Assembly: GCA_001871755.1 (NCBI GenBank)
Contig: MNXL01000353.1
Location: forward strand, 1 to 9,171
Origin: Anaerolineae bacterium CG2_30_64_16
Lineage (GTDB): Bacteria > Chloroflexota > Anaerolineae > CG2-30-64-16
Reading direction: 5' to 3'
Length of the DNA: 9,171 nt
The position numbers and the translations under genes were made by a program. Under the pieces are notes generated by a model. The model saw only the letters and a program-made list of their open reading frames with translations. It was not told where the DNA came from and ran no database searches. The stretch's first letter is position 1; every line of letters begins with the position of its first letter. This document shows, one piece after another, positions 1-6,080 of the stretch.

Positions 1-2
1 CT

Positions 3-20
3 TGCGAAGTGCCTGGCACG
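3..20. repeat. Partial palindromic repeat at window edge, like the MITE core
   Basis: The sequence GAAGTGCCTGGCACGT at 5-20 differs by one central base from the right arm of the perfect hairpin at 2071-2105 (GAAGTGCCAGGCACGT). It is itself partly palindromic (GTGCCTGGCAC pairs with GTGCCAGGCAC). It may be the edge of a second copy of the same or a related dispersed element just upstream of the transpeptidase gene, cut by the window boundary. With so little sequence, chance similarity between palindromes remains possible. Confidence 0.4.
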
Positions 21-40
21 TGGATGAAAGGTTAGTAGCG

Positions 41-1783
41 ATGGGAATGCCTCCGAAAAACGCACAATTCATGGCCCGTCCGGTCGTGGCGCAGCTCTCC
101 GCCTCTGGAGGACAAACGGCCGCACCGCACCGCCACCTTGGCCTGTTCTTGCTGGCATTGATCGTATGGCTCGGCATCCTCGCAGCGGCGATCGGAGCCG
201 GGGCCGGGCTGCTTGCGCTTTACCGTAGCGATTTCATCTTGCCGGGAGTGACGGTCATGGGGTTGGAGCTCGGTGGGATGACGACGTCCGAGGCGGCCGA
301 GCAGTTGCAGGGCCAGTGGCGCGAACGGGAGATCGTGCTCGATGCAGGAGATGCGGTCCAGACGGTTTCACCGGATGCGCTGGGTATCACGCTCGACACG
401 GAGACCCTGGTCGGCCTGGCCCACCAACAAGGCCGTGAATTGGCGATGCCGGCCGCTGACCCCAGCGCGCTCGATCAGATCCGCAACGGGGTCAACCAAC
501 TGGGGCTGCTCAGTGGTCGGCTGCTTGGGATCGCCCCAGCGTACATCGCGGCCAGGGGGATCACAGCGCCTGTGGTCGAGGAGTGGTTGGCCGAACTGGA
601 CCGGTCCTCGCGGCCGCGGGGACTGCCGCAACCGGCGCACGTCGAGCTGGCGCCGATCTGGCGGTTCGATCGGCACAAGGCCGCCGAAACCCTCCGCGGC
701 TTCGCTGCGCAGTTCGACGTCCCCCCGCGCGACGCGGACCTGCGGATCGCCGACGGACAGGCCGAGGCGCTCCCCTCACGCCCGGGCCGCGCCCTCGATC
801 TGACCGCCGCGTTGGGCCAGTTGGAGGCCGCGCCGTGGCAGGTCGCATCGGCCGGCCGATTGGCCCTCACAAGCGTGGTCATCCCGCCCAAGCTCGCGGA
901 CGTGACCACAGCCGCGGCCGAGATCAACCACCATCTGACCGCCCCGATCACCGTGCGCCTGTACGATCCCATCGTCGATGAGCGGCTCACGTGGACCATC
1001 ACGCCCGAGGTCACGGCCGGCTGGATCTCTTTCACCCTCGATGCCGACGCGGCCAACGCTGTCACCTGGACCGTGGACGAGGAGAAGATCGCCGCGTACG
1101 TGACGGTCCAGGCGGAGATCCTGGGGGATGAGCGTCACATCGAGCAAGCGGGGGCCGTCTCAGCGATCCACGTTGCGTTTATGTCGAGTAACTCCGAGGT
1201 GACACTCCGGGTCTATCACGGGACGCGGCAGCACATCGTGCAGGAAGGGGAGACCCTCTCCAGCATCGCGTATAGCTATGGCTTCCCCTACCCCTGGGTG
1301 CTGGCCACCAACCCGGACCTGGGCGACACCCTGTTCGTCGGCCAGGCTGTGACGATCCCCTCCCCCGACGAGCTGCTGCCGCTGCCGGTCGTCGAGAACA
1401 AGCGGATCGAGATCAGCCTGGGCGAGCAGCGGATGTGGGCGTATGAGGACGCCGCGCTGAAGTGGGAATGGGTCGTCAGCACGGGGATCGTATCCAGCCC
1501 CACTTCACCCGGCGTCTTCCAGGTGCAATCGCACGAGCCCAACGCGTACGCGGCCTCTTGGGATCTGTGGATGCCGTACTTCATGGGGATCTATCAGCCG
1601 GGGCCGGGGCAGGCGTTCATGAACGGGTTTCACGGCTTCCCCACCCGCGATCAGCGCCAACTGCTGTGGACGCGCAGCCTGGGCCATCCGGTCACGTACG
1701 GCTGCATCCTGTTGAGCACCGAGAACGCCACGCTGCTGTACGATTGGGCGGAGGAAGGGGTTGTCGTGGCGATCCGGCCGTAA
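41..1783 (+). CDS. Membrane-anchored L,D-transpeptidase (PG-binding + LysM + YkuD)
   Basis: Predicted 580-aa cell-wall enzyme that would form 3-3 cross-links in peptidoglycan or attach proteins to it. A short polar N-terminus is followed by one hydrophobic segment at about residues 33-57 (LGLFLLALIVWLGILAAAIG), giving a signal anchor with the rest outside the membrane. Next come VanW/PG_binding_4-like regions (about 60-350, starting GVTVMGLELGGMTTSEAAEQL), a LysM motif (about 390-437, HIVQEGETLSSIAYSYGF to VGQAVTIP) and a C-terminal YkuD domain from about 450. The catalytic Cys is residue 555 in TYGCILL and the upstream His is residue 531 in GFHGFP. The usual SHGC motif reads TYGC, and the normal R and N after it are replaced. 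The reading frame is open to the window edge, but ATG at 41 has a GAAAGG Shine-Dalgarno about 9 bases upstream, and the codons before it lie in a repeat-like sequence. The domain family is clear; activity with the altered motif is inferred. Confidence 0.88.
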   Translation: MGMPPKNAQFMARPVVAQLSASGGQTAAPHRHLGLFLLALIVWLGILAAAIGAGAGLLALYRSDFILPGVTVMGLELGGMTTSEAAEQLQGQWREREIVLDAGDAVQTVSPDALGITLDTETLVGLAHQQGRELAMPAADPSALDQIRNGVNQLGLLSGRLLGIAPAYIAARGITAPVVEEWLAELDRSSRPRGLPQPAHVELAPIWRFDRHKAAETLRGFAAQFDVPPRDADLRIADGQAEALPSRPGRALDLTAALGQLEAAPWQVASAGRLALTSVVIPPKLADVTTAAAEINHHLTAPITVRLYDPIVDERLTWTITPEVTAGWISFTLDADAANAVTWTVDEEKIAAYVTVQAEILGDERHIEQAGAVSAIHVAFMSSNSEVTLRVYHGTRQHIVQEGETLSSIAYSYGFPYPWVLATNPDLGDTLFVGQAVTIPSPDELLPLPVVENKRIEISLGEQRMWAYEDAALKWEWVVSTGIVSSPTSPGVFQVQSHEPNAYAASWDLWMPYFMGIYQPGPGQAFMNGFHGFPTRDQRQLLWTRSLGHPVTYGCILLSTENATLLYDWAEEGVVVAIRP

Positions 1784-1785
1784 TA

Positions 1786-1854
1786 TACTCGTCACGAGTA
1801 TCTGTTTACCGCCTCGTAACACTCAGTTAACCACTAAGACACGAAGACACAAAG
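1786..1854. repeat. Left imperfect inverted repeat of GxxExxY cassette
   Basis: This arm starts 3 bases after the transpeptidase stop with a perfect 15-base palindrome, TACTCGTCACGAGTA (1786-1800). It continues through GTTTACCGC (1804-1812) to ACCACTAAGACACGAAGACACAAAG (shown here as 1830-1854, key core AGACACGAAGACAC). The reverse complement of 2359-2421 repeats the same blocks in the same order: a CGTGACG-centred mini-palindrome, TTGTTTACCGC, then ACCACAAAGACACGAAGACACCAAG-like sequence. The inner end of the arm runs directly into the AAAGGAGG ribosome-binding site of the GxxExxY gene. Flanking repeats of the TTCGTGTCTTTGTGGT type are, to my knowledge, commonly seen around GxxExxY genes in many bacteria. 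Confidence 0.75.
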
Positions 1855-1858
1855 GAGG
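1851..1858 (+). promoter_or_regulatory. Strong Shine-Dalgarno of the GxxExxY gene
   Basis: AAAGGAGG ends 6 bases before ATG at 1865. It is nearly a perfect anti-Shine-Dalgarno match and fixes the start codon. It overlaps the inner end of the left inverted repeat, so the ribosome-binding site is part of the cassette and would travel with the gene. Confidence 0.75.
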
Positions 1859-2038
1859 AGAGAAATGAACTATGCCCCCATTTCCGAGAAAGAAGAGCGC
1901 ATCGCCCGCGCAATTGTGGACGCCGCCTATGCTGTTCACAGTGCCCTTGGCCCTGGCCTGCTGGAGAATGTCTATGAAGTCTGCTTCTGCCATGAACTGA
2001 CCAAACGGGGCCTATCCTATCGCCGACAGGTTGTCGTA

Positions 2039-2130
2039 GTATCCTCTCAATAGATAGGGGCATCGCCATCACGTGCCTGGCACTTTTCGGAAGTGCCAGG
2101 CACGTTCGCCCCAGATTATTGAGAAGATAC
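2039..2130. mobile_element. 92-bp MITE-like element inserted in the GxxExxY gene
   Basis: The ends are inverted repeats: GTATCCTCTCAATA at 2039-2052 and TATTGAGAAGATAC at 2117-2130 match at 13 of 14 positions. The centre is a perfect hairpin with a 15-bp stem (ACGTGCCTGGCACTT at 2071-2085, AAGTGCCAGGCACGT at 2091-2105) and loop TTCGG. A further GGGGC/GCCCC pairing (2057-2061 with 2108-2112) joins the outer and inner stems, so almost the whole element can fold as one structure. It is flanked by identical TTGTCGTA octamers. It has no coding capacity, so it would need a transposase supplied in trans. Eight-base duplications occur in several IS families; I cannot assign the parent family. Confidence 0.85.
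2071..2105. repeat. Perfect 15-bp stem, 5-nt loop hairpin (MITE core)
   Basis: ACGTGCCTGGCACTT (2071-2085), loop TTCGG (2086-2090) and AAGTGCCAGGCACGT (2091-2105) form a fully paired stem. There is no T-run after it on either strand, so it is a repeat core rather than a standard intrinsic terminator, although it could still impede polymerase. A related half-site occurs at 3-20. Confidence 0.9.
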
Positions 2131-2358
2131 TTGTCGTACCCATTGTTTACGACGGCATAACGTTCGATGAGGGGTTGCGACTGGACGTGCTGGTGGAAGA
2201 ATTGGTCATTTGCGAATTGAAGGCGGTAGAGACGATGCATCCTGTATTCACAGCTCAACTCTTGACCCAGTTAAAGCTGACCGAAAAGCGGCTTGGTTTT
2301 CTGATCAACTTCAATGTGTCGTTGATCAAGCATGGCATCAAGCGAGTAGTTCTGTAAT

Positions 2359-2421
2359 CTTGGTGTCTTCGTGTCTTTGTGGTAGATAGAGAACGCGGTA
2401 AACAAGTACCGTCACGGTTAT
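2359..2421. repeat. Right imperfect inverted repeat of GxxExxY cassette
   Basis: It begins 1 base after the GxxExxY stop with CTTGGTGTCTTCGTGTCT (2359-2376) and continues TTGTGGTAGATAG, GCGGTAAACAAG and ACCGTCACGGT (2408-2418, a small palindrome). Reverse-complemented, it matches the left arm in block order: about 22 of 25 positions in the inner part, an exact GTTTACCGC block, and a CGTsACG-centred outer palindrome. The arms bracket only the GxxExxY gene, defining a unit of about 636 bp. Confidence 0.75.
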
Positions 2422-2499
2422 GAAGTGAGTGTTTTTGTTAGCACGCCAAAGCGATGGGAAATGGGGACGTCCCGCGGGCGCGGGAATGACGCGCTCGGG
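2422..2499. other. Short intergenic gap between convergent units
   Basis: This 78-bp stretch separates the GxxExxY cassette from the convergent tup operon. It holds TCCCGCG-GG-CGCGGGA at 2470-2485, a 7-bp GC-rich inverted repeat lying in sequence resembling dispersed 'GGGACGTCCCGCGGG...GGAATGACGCGC' repeats. No T-run follows on the minus strand, so it is at most a weak stop signal for the operon. No gene is seen. Confidence 0.4.
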
Positions 2500-3600
2500 T
2501 CAACCCACCCAGCGCACCCGGCCCGTTTCCGCAGTGTCGTACCCGCCCAGGCCGGTGATGGCCGAACGCGCGTCCGCGGTGGCCAGCCAACGCGCCAGCG
2601 CCTGGACCGGCGCCGTCTCCCAGACGCCCCGTGGGATCACCAGATCGTAGCGTTCCCGCGCCAACTGCACGAAATCCAGCCCGTAGGCCAGCGCCGCGAC
2701 CTCGATCCCCAGGCCCACGTTCGCGCGGCCCCCGGAAATCGCCCGCGCCACTTCGGAGTGCGTCTCGACCTCATCACTATACCCCGCGATCTGCCCCGGG
2801 TCGATCCCGGCCTGACGCAGATGCGCGTCGAGCCAGACGCGCGTGCCCGCGCCGCGCTGCCGGTTGATGAACCGGAGGTCTGGCCGCGCCAGGTCCGCCA
2901 GACCGGCCACGCCCGCCGGGTTGCCGGCCGGGACGATCAGCCCGAGCCGGCGATGCGCCAGCGTCAACAGCGCCACCGAACGGCCCGGCAACAAACGCTG
3001 GACGAAATCCGCGTTGTAGCTGTCGCTCCCCTCGTCCCACAGGTGGCTCCCGGCCAGATCCGCCTTGCCCTCGGCCAGCGCGATCAGTCCGCCCAGGCTG
3101 CCGGCAAAGGTGATCTGCAACGCGCTCTCGGCCGCGAAGTCGGCGAAACGGGCCGCGATCAAGGAGACGCCGGGGTCGTGGCTCCCGACGAACCGCAAGA
3201 TGCGTTTGGGCGGGCTGGGCGGCTCCGCGGCGAGCGCCCGCCAGCGATCCAGTGCGATCCGCAGCGCGACCTCGATCTCCGCAGGGGTGTAGCCCGCGGT
3301 GAGCACCTCCAGCAGGAACGCCTCAGCCTGGTGGATCAACGTGGCCCGGCGGATCGGCGCCCGGTCCTCGTTGGCTTCGGGCAGCGTCGTCCCGATGCGG
3401 GTACCCTGCCCCGGCCGGCTGACCAGCAAGCCCTGACCGGCCAATTCCCGGTAGGCCTGCTGGACAGTGCCGGGCGTACAGCGCCACTGCACCGCCATCT
3501 CTCGCACCGACGGGAGCGCATCACCGGCGCGCAACGCGCCCTGCATGATCTCTTGCCGGATCGCTTCTGCGATCTGCTGATAGAGCGGTGTCTTGTCCAT
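2500..3600 (-). CDS. GntR-type HTH regulator with PBP-like molybdate/tungstate-sensing domain
   Basis: A 366-aa cytoplasmic transcription factor. Residues about 5-70 form a GntR winged helix (PLYQQIAEAIRQEI, then ALPSVREMAVQWRCTPGTVQQAY and RPGQGTRIG). After a helical linker, residues about 134-366 match the PBP_like domain found in molybdate/tungstate-responsive regulators: GSHDPGVSL (139-147), GSLGGLIALAEGKADLAG (167-184), RFINRQRGAGTR (243-254), GRANVGLGI (291-299) and a C-terminal GGYDTAETGRV. It has no signal peptide, so the binding-protein-like domain is intracellular. ATG at 3600 begins DKTPLYQQI, the normal GntR start; upstream codons in the same frame overlap tupA and are excluded. 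TAATG overlap with tupA implies translational coupling. As the last gene of the tup operon it probably reports intracellular tungstate or molybdate and controls the operon through the palindrome at 6176-6191. The ligand is inferred from context. Confidence 0.87.
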   Translation of the reverse strand: MDKTPLYQQIAEAIRQEIMQGALRAGDALPSVREMAVQWRCTPGTVQQAYRELAGQGLLVSRPGQGTRIGTTLPEANEDRAPIRRATLIHQAEAFLLEVLTAGYTPAEIEVALRIALDRWRALAAEPPSPPKRILRFVGSHDPGVSLIAARFADFAAESALQITFAGSLGGLIALAEGKADLAGSHLWDEGSDSYNADFVQRLLPGRSVALLTLAHRRLGLIVPAGNPAGVAGLADLARPDLRFINRQRGAGTRVWLDAHLRQAGIDPGQIAGYSDEVETHSEVARAISGGRANVGLGIEVAALAYGLDFVQLARERYDLVIPRGVWETAPVQALARWLATADARSAITGLGGYDTAETGRVRWVG

Positions 3601-4529
3601 TATTGCGGATGCGCCGCGCGCCAGAGCGCCGAATCCGGCGTGAAGAGCGGCGCGCCGAAGTTGTCCACACCAAACTGGGCGATCTTCTCCTGGGTCGGCA
3701 GCGAGATCAGCCAGTCGATGAAGGTATTGGCCAGATCGGCCTTGATCTGCGGGCCCTTGGCCGGATTCACCGCGATCACACCGTACGGATTGAACAGGAG
3801 CGGGTCGCCTTCGGTCACGATCACCAGATCGGTCCCCTCCAACGTGCGCGCCAGGTAGGTGGCGCGGTCGCTGAGAGTGTAGGCCAACTGCTCGTTCGCC
3901 ATGGTAAGCACCGCGCCCATCCCCTGGCCGGCCGAGATGTACCAATCGCCCACCGGCTCGACGCCCGCGGCCTGCCAGATGCTCTTCTCTTTAGTATGCG
4001 TACCAGAATCATCACCGCGCGAGATGAAAGGCGCCCTGGCATCGGCGATCTTTTTAAGCGCGGCGGGCGCATCGGTCATGCCCTTAATGCCGGCCGGGTC
4101 AGATTGCGGCCCGACGATGACGAAATCGTTGTACATCACGTCCTCGCGGCGCGTGCCGTGCCCTGCCACCATGAAGGCGTCTTCTTTGGCGCGCGCGTGA
4201 ACCAGCAGCACGTCGGCGTTGCCGTCCTCACCGAGTTTGATGGCCTGCCCGGTGCCCACCGCGATCACATTGACCTTGACGCCGAATTCCTTCTCGAAGT
4301 CGGGTAAGATCACGTCCAGCAGGCCCGAATCCTGGGTGCTCGTGGTCGTCGCCAGGATCAGTTCCCCGGCCGCAGGCGCCTGAGCGGGAGGCACGGGCAT
4401 CGGTTTGGCTGCCGTCGTTGGGGACGCTGCGGTCTGTTCGGGCGCCAGTGCAGGGAGCGCGACGCACCCGGACAAGGCGCTGGACAGCCACAGGACGAGG
4501 ATCAATAGAATAGCGACTTGTCTGGACAT
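3600..4529 (-). CDS. tupA: Tungstate ABC transporter substrate-binding lipoprotein TupA
   Basis: A 309-aa exported oxyanion-binding protein. The signal peptide ends in a lipobox (ALSGC, Cys22), so it should be a membrane-tethered lipoprotein, followed by a Pro/Ala-rich linker (about 23-54). The mature domain has the TupA hallmarks: TTTSTQDSGLLD (61-72), VGTGQA (91-96), ADVLLVHARAKED, MYNDFVIVGP (132-141) and SRGDDSGTH (170-178). In characterised TupA proteins the TTTS and SRGDxSGTH loops form the anion pocket with high tungstate preference over molybdate. The start is supported by GGAG 6 bases before ATG. It is separated from tupC by 175 bp of tandem-repeat sequence, and its TAA overlaps the regulator ATG. 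Confidence 0.93.
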   Translation of the reverse strand: MSRQVAILLILVLWLSSALSGCVALPALAPEQTAASPTTAAKPMPVPPAQAPAAGELILATTTSTQDSGLLDVILPDFEKEFGVKVNVIAVGTGQAIKLGEDGNADVLLVHARAKEDAFMVAGHGTRREDVMYNDFVIVGPQSDPAGIKGMTDAPAALKKIADARAPFISRGDDSGTHTKEKSIWQAAGVEPVGDWYISAGQGMGAVLTMANEQLAYTLSDRATYLARTLEGTDLVIVTEGDPLLFNPYGVIAVNPAKGPQIKADLANTFIDWLISLPTQEKIAQFGVDNFGAPLFTPDSALWRAAHPQ

Positions 4530-4546
4530 GAGTTTCTCCGGGTTGG

Positions 4547-4586
4547 TTGGTAGATTGGTAGATTGGTAGATTGGTAGATTGGTTAG
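4547..4586. repeat. Octamer tandem repeat (TTGGTAGA)n
   Basis: Four perfect head-to-tail copies of TTGGTAGA (4547-4578) and a degenerate fifth (TTGGTTAG, 4579-4586), preceded by GGTTGGTTGG. The array starts 17 bases upstream of the tupA start codon on the minus strand, so it lies in the tupC-tupA intergenic leader just upstream of the tupA ribosome-binding site. Slippage would change spacing or leader structure without touching coding sequence. Confidence 0.9.
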
Positions 4587-4623
4587 TTGGCTCGTTCGTT
4601 GGCACGCTCAATCGGATGACGTT

Positions 4624-4700
4624 TTGCCATTTGCCATTTGCCATTTGCCATCCGCCATCTGCCATCTGCCATTTGCCATCTGCCATCTGCCATCTGCCAT
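4624..4700. repeat. Heptamer tandem repeat, 11 units of YTGCCAT
   Basis: Eleven contiguous 7-base units: four TTGCCAT, one CCGCCAT, two CTGCCAT, one TTGCCAT, three CTGCCAT. They cover 77 bp and end 4 bp from the tupC stop codon. On the transcribed strand the units read ATGGCAR. Short heptameric arrays of this kind resemble the STRR-type repeats known from filamentous cyanobacteria and seen in other large bacterial genomes. There are no spacers, so this is not CRISPR. Confidence 0.92.
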
Positions 4701-4704
4701 TTCC

Positions 4705-5436
4705 TCAGTACACCATCTCGCCCCGCACGAACGCCGCGGTGCGGGGATCACGCGGGGCATCGAAAAACGTTTGGACATCCGCCACTTCGACCACGCGGCC
4801 TTCGAGCATCAACGCGACGCGGTGTGCCAGCCGCCTGGCCTGGAAGACGTTGTGGGTCACCAGGACCAGGGTCGTGCCCCGCTCGCGGTTGAGCTGGCGC
4901 ACGGTCTCCTCGATCAGCCCCACGTTGTACGGGTCCAGGTTGGCGGTCGGCTCATCGAGCAGGAGCACGTCCGGCTCCAACACCATCGCGCGCGCCAGCG
5001 CGACCCGCTGCGCCTCGCCGCCGGAGAGGGTGCGCGCCCGTTGCCGCGCCAGCGCGGTCAGCCCGACCTGCGCCAGCGCGGCGTCGATCTGGCTGGCCGC
5101 GTCGCGCTGGCCGCGCAAGCGCAGCCCATACGCCACGTTGTCCCACACGCTCCGGTTCAGCAGGACCGGCCGCTGCGAGACCATGGTGACGCGGCGGCGC
5201 AGCTTCAACGCCATCGGCCGATCCGCGCCGAATTCGACGTCGTGAAAATGGATGCGGCCGCCGGTGGGCAACTCCAGGAAGTTCAACAGCCGCAACAGCG
5301 TACTCTTGCCCGCGCCGCTCGGCCCGACCAGCGCAAAGATCTCTCCCCAGCGCACGTCGATCCGATCCACGCGCAGGATCGGTTTGCCGTTGTACGTCTT
5401 GGTCAAGTCCTGAACCTGGTAGATCAAGCCGTTCAT
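4705..5436 (-). CDS. tupC: Tungstate ABC transporter ATP-binding protein TupC
   Basis: A 243-aa ABC ATPase at the inner face of the membrane that would power TupB-mediated tungstate import. All motifs are intact: Walker A GPSGAGKST (38-46), Q-loop Gln88 (VSQRPVLLN), signature LSGGEAQRVALARA (137-150), Walker B VLLLDEPTANLD (157-168) and H-loop His195 (VTHN). The short ATPase with VSQRPVLLNRSVWDN and no long C-terminal regulatory domain is typical of the TupC group and unlike ModC. Its ATG overlaps the tupB TGA in ATGA, indicating coupling. Confidence 0.9.
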   Translation of the reverse strand: MNGLIYQVQDLTKTYNGKPILRVDRIDVRWGEIFALVGPSGAGKSTLLRLLNFLELPTGGRIHFHDVEFGADRPMALKLRRRVTMVSQRPVLLNRSVWDNVAYGLRLRGQRDAASQIDAALAQVGLTALARQRARTLSGGEAQRVALARAMVLEPDVLLLDEPTANLDPYNVGLIEETVRQLNRERGTTLVLVTHNVFQARRLAHRVALMLEGRVVEVADVQTFFDAPRDPRTAAFVRGEMVY

Positions 5437-6080
5437 TCGTCAAAAGTCCTTCCCTGCAAGCGCAACATCAGCACATTGGTCAAGAACGACAACGCCAACA
5501 GGACCACGCTCAACGCGATCGCGAGATCGAACGTTCCCTTGCGCGTCTCCAACACGATCGCGGTGGTCAACACGCGCGTGCGATGCTCGATGTTGCCACC
5601 GACCATCATCACCGCGCCCACTTCGGAGATAATGCTGCCGAACCCCGCGATGATCGACACGACGACACCCACGCGTGCCTCCATCAGCACCGTCAAAGCC
5701 GCCTGCCGACGGGTGGCCCCCAACGACAGCACCTGCTGGCGCAGTTGCGGATCCACCCCCATCACCGCAGCCATCGTGAAACCTGCAACCAGCGGAAACG
5801 CGATGATGCACTGAGCGACGACCATCGCTGCCGGCGTGAACAGCGCCGGGATCAGCGGGGAATGCAGTCCGCCCAGCGGACCGCTGCGCGAAAGCATCAG
5901 GTAGACGAACAACCCGACGACCACCGGCGGGAAACCCATGCCGGTATACAGCAACGCGATGACCAATCGCCGGCCCAGAAACCGGCTCAACCCCAGCCCC
6001 ACGCCCAGCGGGATACCGATCACCGTGCTAAAGAGCAGCGCAGTGCCCGATACTCGCAGCGACAACGTGACAATTTCCAT
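5433..6080 (-). CDS. tupB: Tungstate ABC transporter permease TupB (start uncertain)
   Basis: Integral membrane permease, 215 aa from the first in-frame ATG. It has about five hydrophobic segments: TALLFSTVIGIPLGVGLGL; LVIALLYTGMGFPPVVVGLF; AAMVVAQCIIAFPLVAGFTM; VGVVVSIIAGFGSIISEVGA; LAIALSVVLLALSFLTNVL. A binding-protein-dependent permease loop (VLSLGATRRQAALTVLMEAR) contacts the ATPase, and LSRSGPLG is a usual TupB motif. Family-like residues IDEIWRGLLEAIRLIATGDP lie in frame upstream of this ATG, but no ATG, GTG or TTG is available between them and the promoter. The true start may be a rare CTG/ATC codon, or a 1-base indel may have displaced the ATG at 6160. With that N-terminus the protein would extend to about 6140-6160 and be about 240 aa. 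Confidence 0.85.
   Translation of the reverse strand: MEIVTLSLRVSGTALLFSTVIGIPLGVGLGLSRFLGRRLVIALLYTGMGFPPVVVGLFVYLMLSRSGPLGGLHSPLIPALFTPAAMVVAQCIIAFPLVAGFTMAAVMGVDPQLRQQVLSLGATRRQAALTVLMEARVGVVVSIIAGFGSIISEVGAVMMVGGNIEHRTRVLTTAIVLETRKGTFDLAIALSVVLLALSFLTNVLMLRLQGRTFDE

Larger units (their letters stand above)
2031..2138. repeat. 8-bp target-site duplication TTGTCGTA flanking the MITE
   Basis: TTGTCGTA occurs at 2031-2038 and again at 2131-2138, directly abutting both ends of the 92-bp element. The bases outside the copies differ (G versus C before, G versus C after), so the duplication is exactly 8 bp. With one copy and the element removed, the codons read R-R-Q-V-V-V-P-I-V-Y-D-G, in frame across the junction. 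This identifies the empty site. Confidence 0.88.
1865..2357 (+). pseudogene. GxxExxY-family protein gene disrupted by a 100-bp insertion
   Basis: The N-terminal part (1865-2038) has the family signature GLLENVYEV within AIVDAAYAVHSALGPG, and ends at RRQVVV. The C-terminal part (2139-2357) continues PIVYDGITFDEGLRLDVLVEE, then VICELKAVE, QLLTQLKLTEKRLGFLINFN and HGIKRVVL. This is a typical GxxExxY C-terminus with a PD-(D/E)xK nuclease-like signature (D in RLDVL, ExK in CELK). The intervening 100 bp shifts the frame by +1 and brings in a TAG stop at 2051. Deleting 2039-2138 gives an uninterrupted 130-aa protein of normal family length. The downstream half could only be made from an unsupported GTG at 2073 inside a hairpin, so the gene is probably dead. 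The biochemical role of the family is not established; the nuclease fold is inferred from motifs. The remaining codons look undecayed, so the insertion may be recent. Confidence 0.88.
4530..4704 (-). other. tupC-tupA intergenic leader made mostly of tandem repeats
   Basis: The only sizeable gap inside the tup operon. It contains the octamer array next to tupA, a 37-bp unique stretch (4587-4623) and the heptamer array next to tupC. I see no convincing promoter or terminator. The location could affect the ratio of binding protein to ATPase/permease, but that is conjecture. Confidence 0.6.

Noticed and set aside
1786..1800. Terminator of the transpeptidase gene at TACTCGTCACGAGTA
   Set aside because: The stem is short and AT-rich with no proper T-run, and a similar small palindrome at the far end of the cassette fits better as part of the inverted repeat.
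2073..2357. Independent small gene starting at GTG 2073
   Set aside because: The start lies inside the MITE hairpin without a Shine-Dalgarno, and the frame is the severed C-terminal part of the GxxExxY gene.
2470..2485. Intrinsic terminator for the tup operon
   Set aside because: The 7-bp GC stem has only a 2-base loop and no T-run follows on either strand.
2425..3858. Long plus-strand open frame (477 codons) opposite the regulator and tupA
   Set aside because: It lies antisense to two genes with clear domain motifs, is rich in Arg, Pro, Gln and Ala as expected of a GC-rich antisense frame, and has no recognisable domain.
3601..3945. N-terminal extension of the regulator frame
   Set aside because: It runs antiphase through tupA, while ATG at 3600 gives the normal GntR N-terminus.
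4624..4700. CRISPR array
   Set aside because: Units are 7 bp, contiguous and without spacers, so it is a simple tandem repeat.
4579..5814. Repeat-containing open frames, including the minus-strand MADGKWQ-type peptide repeat
   Set aside because: They come from translating the heptamer array and the antisense of tupC/tupB; they have no proper start signal and the intact operon genes explain the region.
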